In this document: one piece after another, positions 17,864-25,686 of the stretch
Position numbering within the stretch: position 1 is the stretch's first letter
Layout: each line of letters begins with the position of its first letter
Assembly (NCBI GenBank): GCA_963770765.1
Contig: CAVYQS010000007.1
Span: 410,264-474,263 of the forward strand
Reading direction: 5' to 3'
DNA length: 64,000 bases
Origin: CAVPCY01 sp963770765
GTDB taxonomy: Bacteria > Actinomycetota > Coriobacteriia > Anaerosomatales > PHET01
The notes under the pieces: generated by a model
Told to the model about the DNA's origin: nothing
Databases searched by the model: none
The model's input: the letters and a program-made list of their open reading frames with translations, nothing else
Position numbers and translations under genes: made by a program

Positions 17864-19546
17864 ATGGTCAAACGAAGAACTCACCTTTGGATCGCTGTCG
17901 CGCTTGTCTCCGCGCTTGCGCTCAGCATCCCGGTCAAGGCGGGCGGGGCCGAGGTCGCCTCGTGGTCGCCTTGGGCGAGTCTGACGAAGATAGTCAAGAA
18001 CGCCAGCGTCATGGTGGTCGGGACGGCGAAGGAGTGGACGACGCCGGATATCGACGGCAACTACGTCGCCTACTGTGAGCGCCGAGTCGACGCAGACGGC
18101 ACCGGACCCGGGACCGCCGCCGGCGACTGGAACGTCTTCGTCTACAACATCAGCACCCGCGCGAAGACCGCGGTCAACTCAGGCGCGGGCCAGCAGACAG
18201 CACCCAGGGTCTCTGGCGGTTGGGTGGTCTACGTAGATGATGTCGGGGGCAATCTCGACGTCAAGGCGTACAAGATCAGCACCGGCGAGACGAAGGTCGT
18301 GGCTTCCGGCGCGAACGACCAGACCGCGCCCGACATCTCCGGCTCGCGCGTCGTCTACTACGACGCCACGTCCGCCGGGGTGAAGATGTTCGATCTGAAC
18401 TCCAATGTCACCACGACCGTGATGGCGGGTGCGAACTTGCCGTCCATCTCAGGCAGCCGCGTCGCGTTCATCCACGCGAACGAAGTGAAGATCAAGGACC
18501 TCACGAGCGGTGCCGTCAAGCAGGTCACCACCGATGCCGTCGAACAGACGCTGCCGCGTATCGACGGCGACTATGTGGTGTACATGCAGCAGGTTGCTGC
18601 CCTCGACTACGACATCTGCGCGTACACGATATCGACCGACAGCAAGAAGGTCGTCTGGACCGATGAGACCAGCTTCTACTGTGACGTCAGTGGCACCAAA
18701 GCGGTCTGGGAGACCTACAACGCCGGCGGCGTGCCGTTCTTGCAGGCATACGACTTCGCCAAAGACGAGGTCGTGACGCTCGCCACTGCGGATCCGCGGC
18801 ACCTGACGTGGCCCACGATCTCAGGTAACACGATCGCATGCGTGTCTTCAGACACGAGCTTCATCCTGGGCAACGGCGACATCGAGCTTGGCGCCATCTC
18901 TGCGCCATCCGTCGGAGTCAGCGCCCCGTCCATCAGCAACTATGCCGCGAAGCCAGTGTTGACAGGCCGTCTCACAGAGAACGGGATGGACTTGGGCGGC
19001 AGGTCCCTCGACGTTCTCCAGTCCACCAACGGAGGCCACACGTGGAACAAGGTCGGGACAACCACGACCCGCAGCGACGGCACCTACAGCTACACCGCAG
19101 CGGCTCAGTATCGGAAGTCCTGGTTCCGGGTTCGCTTCAACGGTGAGACCGAGGGCCTGTTCCTGAATCCGGTCCTTGCGCGCTTCTCGGCACTGAGTGG
19201 CGCGACGATGGTCACTCCGCGCGCCTCGCTGGGCAAGCCGACCGGCTATCCCTCGACCGGCAAGAGGACCAAGACCTACTCGGTCTATGGGTCGCTCAAG
19301 CCCCAGCAGACAGCCTCCGCCGCCACGGCCAAGGTCGTCGTCATCAAGTGCTATCGGAAGGTGAACGGCAAGTACAGGCTCCGCAAGACGGTCAACGCCA
19401 AGGTGTACAACTACGACACCTACTCCCGCTACCGGGCCAGCGTGAAGCTGACCTCCACGGGCAAGTGGCGTCTGCGCGCCTACTTCAAAGGCACCGGGAT
19501 CAACGCCGAGAAGTACAGCGCGTACAGGTACGTGAAGGTGAAGTAG
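17864..19546 (+). CDS. Secreted protein with propeller-like repeats
   Basis: A 560-aa exported protein. A signal peptide covers about residues 1-29. Residues 55-340 consist of repeats of about 40-45 aa with the pattern P-x-I-S-G-x-x-V-V-Y followed by a second Tyr-x-Ile-S-T strand, as in TolB/WD40-like beta-propellers. A C-terminal region (about 370-560) resembles Ig-like or bacterial surface-protein modules rich in Lys and Tyr (RKTVNAKVYNYDTYSRYRAS). No catalytic residues or sortase motif were seen. GAGGGGGC precedes the ATG. A bidirectional hairpin separates it from serS. It probably acts at or outside the cell surface; the partner is unknown. Confidence 0.7.
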   Translation: MVKRRTHLWIAVALVSALALSIPVKAGGAEVASWSPWASLTKIVKNASVMVVGTAKEWTTPDIDGNYVAYCERRVDADGTGPGTAAGDWNVFVYNISTRAKTAVNSGAGQQTAPRVSGGWVVYVDDVGGNLDVKAYKISTGETKVVASGANDQTAPDISGSRVVYYDATSAGVKMFDLNSNVTTTVMAGANLPSISGSRVAFIHANEVKIKDLTSGAVKQVTTDAVEQTLPRIDGDYVVYMQQVAALDYDICAYTISTDSKKVVWTDETSFYCDVSGTKAVWETYNAGGVPFLQAYDFAKDEVVTLATADPRHLTWPTISGNTIACVSSDTSFILGNGDIELGAISAPSVGVSAPSISNYAAKPVLTGRLTENGMDLGGRSLDVLQSTNGGHTWNKVGTTTTRSDGTYSYTAAAQYRKSWFRVRFNGETEGLFLNPVLARFSALSGATMVTPRASLGKPTGYPSTGKRTKTYSVYGSLKPQQTASAATAKVVVIKCYRKVNGKYRLRKTVNAKVYNYDTYSRYRASVKLTSTGKWRLRAYFKGTGINAEKYSAYRYVKVK

Positions 19547-19586
19547 CAGGTAATCCGCGCTCGACGGTGTGGAGCCTCCTCTGAGC

Positions 19587-19616
19587 CGGGGCCGGCGGTG
19601 CGAACCGTCGGCCCCG
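19587..19616. terminator. Bidirectional hairpin between convergent genes
   Basis: A 13-bp stem with one G-U pair (CGGGGCCGGCGGT against ACCGTCGGCCCCG) and a GCGA loop, placed between the ends of the secreted-protein gene and serS. Confidence 0.7.
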
Positions 19617-19633
19617 ATCGGCTTTGCGGCCGA

Positions 19634-20917
19634 TCAGCCCTCGGCGACGACCTCGGACACGCCTCCCAGATACGGCCTGAGCACTTCGGGCACTTCTACG
19701 GTGCCGTCTTCGCGCTGGTAGTTCTCGAGCACCGCTGCGAGCGTGCGGCCGACCGCGAGCCCCGATCCGTTGAGCGTGTGCACGAGGCGCGAGCCCTTGA
19801 ACTCTCCCTGTGAGCGGTACTTGATGCTGGCGCGCCGCGCCTGGAAGTCCAGGCAGTTCGAGCAGCTTGAGATCTCCTTGTAGCCGTCGTAGCTGGGCAG
19901 CCAGACCTCGATGTCGTAGGTCTTGGCGGCGCCGAAGCCCATGTCGCCGGTGCACAGCACGATGGTGCGGTACGGCAGCCCGAGCAGCTGCAGGATCTTC
20001 TCGGCATCGGCGACCATCCCCTCGAGCTCGGCCATCGACTCCTCAGGGCGTGCGAACTTCACGAGCTCGACCTTGTCGAACTGGTGGACGCGGATCATGC
20101 CACGGGTGTCCCGGCCGGCGCTCCCCGCCTCTTCTCGGAAGCAGGGCGTGAACGCCGTGTAGTGAAGCGGGAGCCGCTCGGCCTCGAGCACCTCGTCACG
20201 GTGGATGTTGGTGAGCTGCACCTCGGCGGTCGGGATCAGGTAGAGGCCCTCGCCGGTCTTGAACAGGTCGTCTTCGAACTTGGGAAGCTGCCCGGTGCCG
20301 GTGAGCGTCTCGGCGTTGGCGAGCGCCGGCGGCCACCACTCGCGATACCCGGCGGCGCCGTGCGTGTCGAGCATGAAGTTGATCAACGCGCGCTCGAGTC
20401 TCGCCCCCATGCCGCCGAGCAGAACGAAGCGCGACTTCGCGAGCTTCACCCCGCGCTCGAAGTCGATGATGTTGAGGTCAGGGCCCAGGTCCCAGTGCGC
20501 CTTGGCCTCGAAGTCGAACTGCCGAGGAGTGCCCCAGCGACGCACCTCGACGTTGTCTGTCTCGTCGGCACCCACGGGCACCGATGCGTCAGGCAGGTTG
20601 GGTGCGGTCATCAGCAGCTCGCGGACTCTCGCGTCGACCGCCACCAGCTGCTCGTCGAGCGCGGCGATGCGGTCGTTGATGGCGCGCACCTGCTGCTTGG
20701 CGGTCTCGGCCTCGTCTGAATGGCCGTCGCGCATCAGAGCGCCGATGGCCTTGCTGGCGTCGTTGCGCTGGGCCTGCAGGGCCTCCGTGTCGCCGATCAG
20801 ATGACGGCGCTCGACGTCCAGGGCCAGGAACGCCTCGATGTCCCACGACGCGTTGCGCGCGGTCATCGCCGCCCGAACCACGTCCGGATTGTCGCGAACG
20901 AAGCGTGCGTCGAGCAT
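19634..20917 (-). CDS. serS: Seryl-tRNA synthetase
   Basis: A 427-aa class II synthetase of the usual length. The N-terminal 110 residues form the long coiled-coil arm that grips the variable arm of tRNA-Ser. The catalytic core shows class II motif 2 (FREEAGSAGRDTRGMIRVHQ) and motif 3 (AVGRTLAAVLENYQ), and ends with EVPEVLRPYLGG. It charges tRNA-Ser (and tRNA-Sec if present); two tRNA-Ser genes lie at 6158 and 8729. It is monocistronic, with no T-box-like structure recognised upstream. Confidence 0.98.
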   Translation of the reverse strand: MLDARFVRDNPDVVRAAMTARNASWDIEAFLALDVERRHLIGDTEALQAQRNDASKAIGALMRDGHSDEAETAKQQVRAINDRIAALDEQLVAVDARVRELLMTAPNLPDASVPVGADETDNVEVRRWGTPRQFDFEAKAHWDLGPDLNIIDFERGVKLAKSRFVLLGGMGARLERALINFMLDTHGAAGYREWWPPALANAETLTGTGQLPKFEDDLFKTGEGLYLIPTAEVQLTNIHRDEVLEAERLPLHYTAFTPCFREEAGSAGRDTRGMIRVHQFDKVELVKFARPEESMAELEGMVADAEKILQLLGLPYRTIVLCTGDMGFGAAKTYDIEVWLPSYDGYKEISSCSNCLDFQARRASIKYRSQGEFKGSRLVHTLNGSGLAVGRTLAAVLENYQREDGTVEVPEVLRPYLGGVSEVVAEG

Positions 20918-21132
20918 GACGGTGCCTTTCGGCTGTGACGCTCATCCGAGCGTCTGCTGCGGGACGGTTGCGAGTATACCCGAGGCTCGGCCGCCCGCGG
21001 CCGTGAGGAGGGGCGGCGGAGATGAGAGGTTCCTCACGTCCGCCTCATCGGGGACACACGCTCGGAACCGACTGTAGAAAGACACGTTCAGCTCGAGCAG
21101 CGCGGCCTTGTGGCCGCCACACGGAGGTCTGT

Positions 21133-21498
21133 ATGAGGAAACCAGTCATGGCTCTCGTCGCCGCGGGGGTGCTAGCCACTGCGCTCTTCGGCACAGCGAG
21201 CGAAGCGGTCGCCGAACCACCCAAGAAGAAGGCGTGTTCGAGTTGCCACGACACCACCTCGGCGGTGAAGATCACGCTGACCAAGAAGTCGAAGACGTCC
21301 ACCACCCGCTCGTACTACCTCAAGGTGACGGGCGGCAAAGGCAAGGCCGGGTGGGCCGTCTACTACAACGGCAAGAACATCAAGCACAAGACATCCTCGA
21401 AGGGCACGATCACCCTCAAGCGCGGCAAGACCTACAAGATCCGCGCGGTCAGGGAAGACAGCGGCGCACGAACCAAGACCTTCACCGTCCCCAAGTAG
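21133..21498 (+). CDS. Small secreted protein with one CXXCH motif
   Basis: A 121-aa exported protein. Residues 1-28 are a signal peptide ending at AVA. Right after it comes KKKACSSCHD, a single CXXCH (Cys35, Cys38, His39), the covalent haem c attachment signature. The remaining ~80 residues form one Lys/Thr-rich beta-sandwich-like module (ITLTKKSKTSTTRSYYLKVT, then GTITLKRGKTYKIRAV). No distal Met ligand is clear. GGAGG at 21123-21127 fixes the ATG at 21133. It could be a mono-haem surface protein or a metal-binding adhesin-like module. I do not recognise a named family. Confidence 0.65.
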   Translation: MRKPVMALVAAGVLATALFGTASEAVAEPPKKKACSSCHDTTSAVKITLTKKSKTSTTRSYYLKVTGGKGKAGWAVYYNGKNIKHKTSSKGTITLKRGKTYKIRAVREDSGARTKTFTVPK

Positions 21499-21645
21499 TC
21501 ATGGGCGATCCTATGAAGCCTGCGACCGAGACAGTCCCGGAGGGCGGGCACGCCGATCGGGTGTGTCTCGTATTTCGCGAAGCTCAACCGTCGCGCCGAG
21601 TCAGTGGTTTTGCCGGCACGATCTTGAGGAAGATTCTCTCTTCGA

Positions 21646-21661
21646 TGTGACCGTCGTCACC
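21646..21661. promoter_or_regulatory. CRP/FNR-like site upstream of GGDEF gene
   Basis: TGTGACCGTCGTCACC matches TGTGA-N6-TCACA except for the last base. It lies about 70 nt upstream of the first diguanylate-cyclase gene (GTG 21732). Confidence 0.4.
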
Positions 21662-21731
21662 AAGACAGCCGCTCAAGGCACCGATTACGACAATAGCGGA
21701 AAAGCATGCCGGCGCTAGGGAGTGGTACCGC

Positions 21732-22688
21732 GTGAGCGCAGTCGCACGCGACGTGACGATCGGCACGAAGACAGGCCAGGATGCCCCTGGTGGCTCCCCC
21801 GTGCCCGCTCCGGAGTCACACGGCACCGCCCTGCACAAGCTGCTCCTCGACAACTGCAGCGACGCGATCGTCGCGCACACGCTCGATGGCGTCTTGCTCT
21901 ACGCGAACCCCGAGGCGCTTCGACAGTGGGGTTGCGAGACTTTCGAGCAGGTCAGCGCCAAGGGTCCGTGGGGCTGGGTCCCCGAGGAACAGCGGCGCAA
22001 GATCGCTCACCGGCTGGGCCAGCTCAGTGCGAACGGCGAGGCGCGCTTCGAGAGCACAGAGGGCTCGGGTTGCGGGCTTGCCCACGCCTCGGAGATCAAC
22101 GCCCGCCGCATCGAGGGACCGCACGGGCCGCTGATCGTCTCGGTGGTCCGTGACATCTCGGACCGGGTGCGGGCAGAAGAGCTGGTGCGCCACCTGGCCT
22201 ATCACGACCCCCTCACGGGCCTCGCGAACAGGGCCCTGCTCGACCAAGAGCTCACGCACGCCATCGCGGCGTCGGATCGCCACGACGATCAGGTCGGGCT
22301 GGTCTTCGTCGACCTCGATGACTTCAAGCCCATCAACGACACTCTCGGCCACGCGCGAGGTGACCATGCGCTGCGCGAAGTGGCGCGACGGCTCTCGGGC
22401 TGCGTGCGGCTGACCGATACGGTCGCCCGTGTGGGCGGCGACGAGTTCATCGTGCTCCTGCCCCGCCTCAGGAGCACTGATGATCTGCAGCACGCCGCAC
22501 ACAAGATCTCCGACGAGATCGCCAAGCCGATGCGCCTCGGTGACGTCTCCGTCGCTCTCACGGCCAGCATGGGCTTGGCGCTGTATCGCGCAGGCGAGTC
22601 TGCAGAGGACCTCATGATCCGGGCGGATCGGGCCATGTACGACGCGAAGGGCCTCGGCCTGCCCGGCTGGAGTGTCGCTGCCCAGTAG
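21732..22688 (+). CDS. PAS-GGDEF diguanylate cyclase
   Basis: A 318-aa cytoplasmic signalling protein. A PAS domain covers about residues 33-148 and a GGDEF domain 150-315. The active-site motif GGDEF is intact (235-239) and the inhibitory I-site RLTD (226-229) lies five residues before it, so c-di-GMP synthesis with product inhibition is expected. No membrane helix is present. A very similar gene follows after 85 nt, suggesting tandem duplication. A CRP-like site is found upstream. The PAS ligand is unknown. Confidence 0.92.
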   Translation: MSAVARDVTIGTKTGQDAPGGSPVPAPESHGTALHKLLLDNCSDAIVAHTLDGVLLYANPEALRQWGCETFEQVSAKGPWGWVPEEQRRKIAHRLGQLSANGEARFESTEGSGCGLAHASEINARRIEGPHGPLIVSVVRDISDRVRAEELVRHLAYHDPLTGLANRALLDQELTHAIAASDRHDDQVGLVFVDLDDFKPINDTLGHARGDHALREVARRLSGCVRLTDTVARVGGDEFIVLLPRLRSTDDLQHAAHKISDEIAKPMRLGDVSVALTASMGLALYRAGESAEDLMIRADRAMYDAKGLGLPGWSVAAQ

Positions 22689-22773
22689 TGGGGCATGGAG
22701 GTCGGGGCGTGGTGGAGGAGTGTCGTCCATCCCCGGCAACAGCTGCGGCTAGGAAGACGGGTACCTAGGAGCC

Positions 22774-23775
22774 ATGGACAATCCCTCAGACATCCAGCTC
22801 CGGCTCCCCAACGGCAGTGACGCCACCGGCACCGCCTTCGACCCTCTCGACGGCGTGCCCGAGAAGAACCGCGCCGCCGTCTTGCGAATGATCGTCGACG
22901 CCGTCTCCGACGCGATCATCGTCCACACGCCGCGCGGCGAACTCCTCTTCTTCAACGAGGCGGCTCGCGAGCTTCTCGGATACGACCATGAAGAGATGTA
23001 CGGCATCGGCCCGTTCGGCTGGGTCGCCCCCCGCATGGACCGTGGGGGTGCGGGGCGCACGGAGCGCATCCTGTCCGGTGCCGCACTCACCTTCGAGAGC
23101 AGCATCATCCGCAAGGACGGTTCGCTCGCCCCGACCGAAGTGTCGGCACGCAAGGCGGAGACCGCCGATGGGCCGGTGATCGTGTCGGTGATCCGCGACA
23201 CCTCCGAGCGGGTCGAGGCCGAGGCGCAGCTGGTCTATCTGGCGTTCCACGACCCGCTCACCGGCCTATCGAATCGTGCGGCGCTTGAGAACCGCCTGAA
23301 CGACGCCATGGCGGACGCTCGACGCTACAACGACATCCTCGCGGTCGCCTACATCGACCTCGACCGGTTCAAGCCGGTCAACGACACCTACGGTCACGAG
23401 ACGGGCGACTCCGTGTTGGTCACTCTCGGCCGCCGGCTTATCGCCGGTGTGCGAGTCCAGGACCTGGTCGCCCGTATGGGTGGCGATGAGTTCGTGGTCG
23501 TACTCCCCCGGCTCAACGGCCCCGGGGAGCTCGAACTGATCGCCGAACGACTACTCGCGGAGGTCCGTCAGCCCATCGCGATGCGCGCGGCCACCATCAC
23601 CATCGGCGCGAGCGTCGGGTTCGCCCTGTTCGATGCCGAGCATGACGATGTGCGATCGCTCATCGTCAAGGCCGATGTGGCGATGTATGCGGCGAAGCAC
23701 GACCCCGACAACCCCTGGCGCCTGTGGGACCCGTCGATGGGCACGGACCTGAGCGGACGCAATCAGCATCTCTGA
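22774..23775 (+). CDS. PAS-GGDEF diguanylate cyclase (paralogue)
   Basis: A 333-aa protein with the same layout as its upstream neighbour: a PAS domain (about 36-150) and a GGDEF domain (about 155-325). GGDEF is intact at 236-240, and the I-site RVQD sits at 227-230. The PAS domains share the N-terminal DAI-V-HT and the GPFGWV/GPWGWV motifs, which indicates recent duplication with divergence of the sensor part. GGAG lies 6 nt before the ATG. Synthesis of c-di-GMP is expected. The gene ends a two-gene unit; a gene-poor stretch follows. Confidence 0.92.
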   Translation: MDNPSDIQLRLPNGSDATGTAFDPLDGVPEKNRAAVLRMIVDAVSDAIIVHTPRGELLFFNEAARELLGYDHEEMYGIGPFGWVAPRMDRGGAGRTERILSGAALTFESSIIRKDGSLAPTEVSARKAETADGPVIVSVIRDTSERVEAEAQLVYLAFHDPLTGLSNRAALENRLNDAMADARRYNDILAVAYIDLDRFKPVNDTYGHETGDSVLVTLGRRLIAGVRVQDLVARMGGDEFVVVLPRLNGPGELELIAERLLAEVRQPIAMRAATITIGASVGFALFDAEHDDVRSLIVKADVAMYAAKHDPDNPWRLWDPSMGTDLSGRNQHL

Positions 23776-23840
23776 TAGGAAAGACCTGTCAGTTCTGGGA
23801 AGTTGATATTCTTGGGCCCAGGAGAGTTCTGAGCGGGTAC

Positions 23841-23863
23841 ATCCACCTCAGAAGGAGGTGGAT
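23841..23863 (+). promoter_or_regulatory. Hairpin enclosing a Shine-Dalgarno sequence
   Basis: ATCCACCTC (23841-23849) pairs perfectly with GAGGTGGAT (23855-23863) around the loop AGAAG. The 3' arm holds the core of AAGGAGGTG, a near-perfect SD, 9 nt before the ATG at 23868. In RNA the hairpin would hide the RBS. Confidence 0.5.
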
Positions 23864-23867
23864 CGCC

Positions 23868-23921
23868 ATGCAGGCAACAGTCGAACTCGGCTGCGTGCTG
23901 ACATGTGCGGTCGCTGATTGA
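23868..23921 (+). CDS. Possible 17-aa peptide ORF
   Basis: ATG to TGA encodes MQATVELGCVLTCAVAD, 17 residues with two Cys. It follows one of the strongest SD sequences in the window (AAGGAGGTG, 9 nt spacing), itself inside a perfect hairpin. Nothing on the plus strand follows it as an obvious target gene, so a classical leader-peptide role is not clear. It might be a small peptide, a leader for an unrecognised RNA, or chance. There is no homology evidence. Confidence 0.3.
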   Translation: MQATVELGCVLTCAVAD

Positions 23922-24175
23922 TCGTACAACCGGGGCCACAACTGAGCGGCGCCGGGCGTCACCGTTGGTGACGATCATCCAAGGTGCGACACATTCACGA
24001 CCGCAGGTGCGTTGCAGTTCTCTGACGAGTCATTCGTCACTGAGTGCCTTGTGGGCACTTGAACCTTCAACGACGCTCGCCATTGAACGGCGAGCGGGGT
24101 CACCGTGGGTGGCCATGAAGGGCACGCGGACTGCGTCACCTATCGCGCCAAGTAGGCACGTTGCGCATACACCAC
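23922..24175. other. Gene-poor stretch with hairpins and a degenerate repeat
   Basis: No convincing gene is present. Several short inverted repeats occur: CGTCACC/GGTGACG near 23958, AGTGCC/GGCACT near 24042 and CGCTCGCC/GGCGAGCG near 24075-24097. Two stretches, beginning near 23943 and 24082, resemble each other over about 30 nt (GAgCGGCG...GTCACCGT.GGTG) and read in one frame as TERRRASPLV and IERRAGSPWV. This looks like a degenerate duplicated element of unknown nature. Confidence 0.35.
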
Positions 24176-24213
24176 CGCCACCACCCCGGGCAGCAACACG
24201 AGGGGTGGTGGCG
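24176..24213. terminator. Strong hairpin after the reductase operon
   Basis: CGCCACCACCCC and GGGGTGGTGGCG form a perfect 12-bp stem with a 14-nt loop, 9 nt past the stop of the FTR-like gene. No T-run is present on either side, so termination is inferred from stability and position. Confidence 0.5.
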
Positions 24214-24222
24214 AGCGTGCGC

Positions 24223-24849
24223 TCAGCTCAAGGTAACGAGTACGCCATCGGCATCGCGCACTCTGTGCACGCAAGCGTAGCCGCGAAGCTGCGCAAGCCG
24301 TGCCAGGTGCTCGCTCTCTTCATTCGTGTCGACGATCACGCTCAGGGGTAACCCTTTGGCCGCAAGCGCCCGCTTCACTTGATGAATCGCATCGGGCACG
24401 GGCAGCCCACGTAGTTCGTCTCGGTGCTGGTCCCTCGTGTCCAAAGCGCCTTCGACCCAGGTGAGCGGCGTGTTGCGATACTCGTCCATCAACTGTCCCT
24501 CGGCCCGCTTGTAGTCGGCGGGGGTGAGATCCTCGCGGCCGAACAAGGTGCAGTGACACCAGCCCCGATCGCGCACCTCCTGCTCGAGATAGGCGCACGG
24601 GCAGATCAGCTTCTTGTCGGCGACCGGATCTCCTGTCGGCTCGAAGCAGGGGCAGTACCGCCTGCCGTACATCCGCTCGCTGTCGGCGAGCCACAGTCTC
24701 AGGTTGGTGTAGACCATCCACCGGGGATTGACCGAGTAGCCCTTCTGCTCGCCGAACTTCCGGATCCATGCGTCTTGGCGCCGGAGTTCGCCGTGATACG
24801 CGCGCCAGTCCCTGAGGAAGTTCTTCATCATCGGCCACATGCCAGCCAT
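24223..24849 (-). CDS. Ferredoxin-thioredoxin-reductase-like / TusA-like fusion
   Basis: A 208-aa protein with two parts. Residues 40-115 carry three Cys pairs in the order CPC (66/68), CPC (83/85), CHC (98/100), with 14 and 12 residues between. This is the signature of the catalytic subunit of ferredoxin:thioredoxin reductase, where a [4Fe-4S] cluster sits next to a redox disulfide (plant spacing is 16 and 8). Residues 143-208 (ELRGLPVPDAIHQVKRAL, then VIVDTNEESEHLARLA) look like a TusA/YedF fold, but the CPxP motif is VPDA, so the sulfur-carrying Cys is absent. The ATG shares one base with the activase stop (TGATG), so the genes are coupled. It likely passes electrons to or from the neighbouring Fe-S proteins. 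Confidence 0.75.
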   Translation of the reverse strand: MAGMWPMMKNFLRDWRAYHGELRRQDAWIRKFGEQKGYSVNPRWMVYTNLRLWLADSERMYGRRYCPCFEPTGDPVADKKLICPCAYLEQEVRDRGWCHCTLFGREDLTPADYKRAEGQLMDEYRNTPLTWVEGALDTRDQHRDELRGLPVPDAIHQVKRALAAKGLPLSVIVDTNEESEHLARLAQLRGYACVHRVRDADGVLVTLS

Positions 24850-25610
24850 CAGCGCACCTCCATCGCGGCGAGTGCCACGAGCGCCGCCCCGTATGCGCCC
24901 ACCGTCTGTGACTCCTCGGGCACGAGCACCTCGGCGTCCATGCCTGCGCGCACCAGCGCGACCATGGCCTCGTTCTTCGCCACCCCACCCGCGAAGACGA
25001 GAGGGCTTCGGGCGGCCACCCGCTTGAGCGAGGATACGGTCCGCTTCGCGATCGACTCGTGCAGGCCGCGCGCGATGGACGGGCGGTCCTCCCCGCGGTG
25101 CACGAGACCGGTGACCTCGCTTTCTGCGAAGACCGTGCACATGCTCGATATGTTCACACCGTGCGGCGCCGCAAGCGCGGCGTCGGCCATCTCCTCGAGT
25201 TCGAAGCCAAGCGCGCGTGCCATGACCTCCAGGAACTTGCCGGTTCCCGCAGCGCACTTGTCGTTCATCTCGAAGTCGAGCACCTTGCCGCCGGGTCCCA
25301 ACGAGATGACCTTGGTGTCTTGGCCCCCGATGTCGAGCACGCTGGCGGCCTGCGGATACAACGCCGATGCGCCCGTTGCGTACGCCTTGATCTCAGTGAT
25401 GACGTCGCATTCGAAGGCCTCCCGTGCCGAATGGCGTCCGTACCCGGTGGCGACCATGCGGTCGAATCCGCGCCGCCGCGACAGGGCGCGAGCGACACTC
25501 GGCGGATCGAAGCCCGAGTCGGCGACCGCCGCGTCGATCACCGCGCCCGTCGCGTCCAGCCACACCGCATCCACGCTCCGCGACCCGATGTCGAGTCCCA
25601 GCACGATCAT
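24849..25610 (-). CDS. BadF/HgdC-type ATP-dependent activase
   Basis: A 253-aa member of the ASKHA-fold activators of 2-hydroxyacyl-CoA dehydratases and related double-cubane reductases. It starts MIVLGLDIGSRSVDAVWLD (phosphate-1 motif), has LDIGGQDTKVI, and contains the two Cys that together bind a [4Fe-4S] cluster at the dimer interface: NDKCAAGTGKF and SSMCTVFAE. FAGGVAKNEAMV is the adenosine motif. ATP hydrolysis would drive low-potential electron transfer into the reductase encoded upstream. AAGGAGGG precedes the ATG at 25610; longer readings overlap the reductase gene. Confidence 0.93.
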   Translation of the reverse strand: MIVLGLDIGSRSVDAVWLDATGAVIDAAVADSGFDPPSVARALSRRRGFDRMVATGYGRHSAREAFECDVITEIKAYATGASALYPQAASVLDIGGQDTKVISLGPGGKVLDFEMNDKCAAGTGKFLEVMARALGFELEEMADAALAAPHGVNISSMCTVFAESEVTGLVHRGEDRPSIARGLHESIAKRTVSSLKRVAARSPLVFAGGVAKNEAMVALVRAGMDAEVLVPEESQTVGAYGAALVALAAMEVR

Positions 25611-25686
25611 GGTCGCCCTCCTTGGAAGCGCCGGCAGCGGAGTGCACTCCCCGCACTCCGCTGCCGTGGTCTGCATGGGTTCTTGG

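Noticed and set aside
16808..17884. Upstream extension of the zwf-gnd frame on the minus strand
   Set aside because: It runs antisense through the amidohydrolase gene and lacks family similarity; G6PDH begins at MTTFAADIAP.
23905..24351. 148-aa plus-strand frame over the gene-poor stretch
   Set aside because: It extends antisense into the FTR-like gene, has no RBS and no convincing domain; only its repeat pattern was noted.
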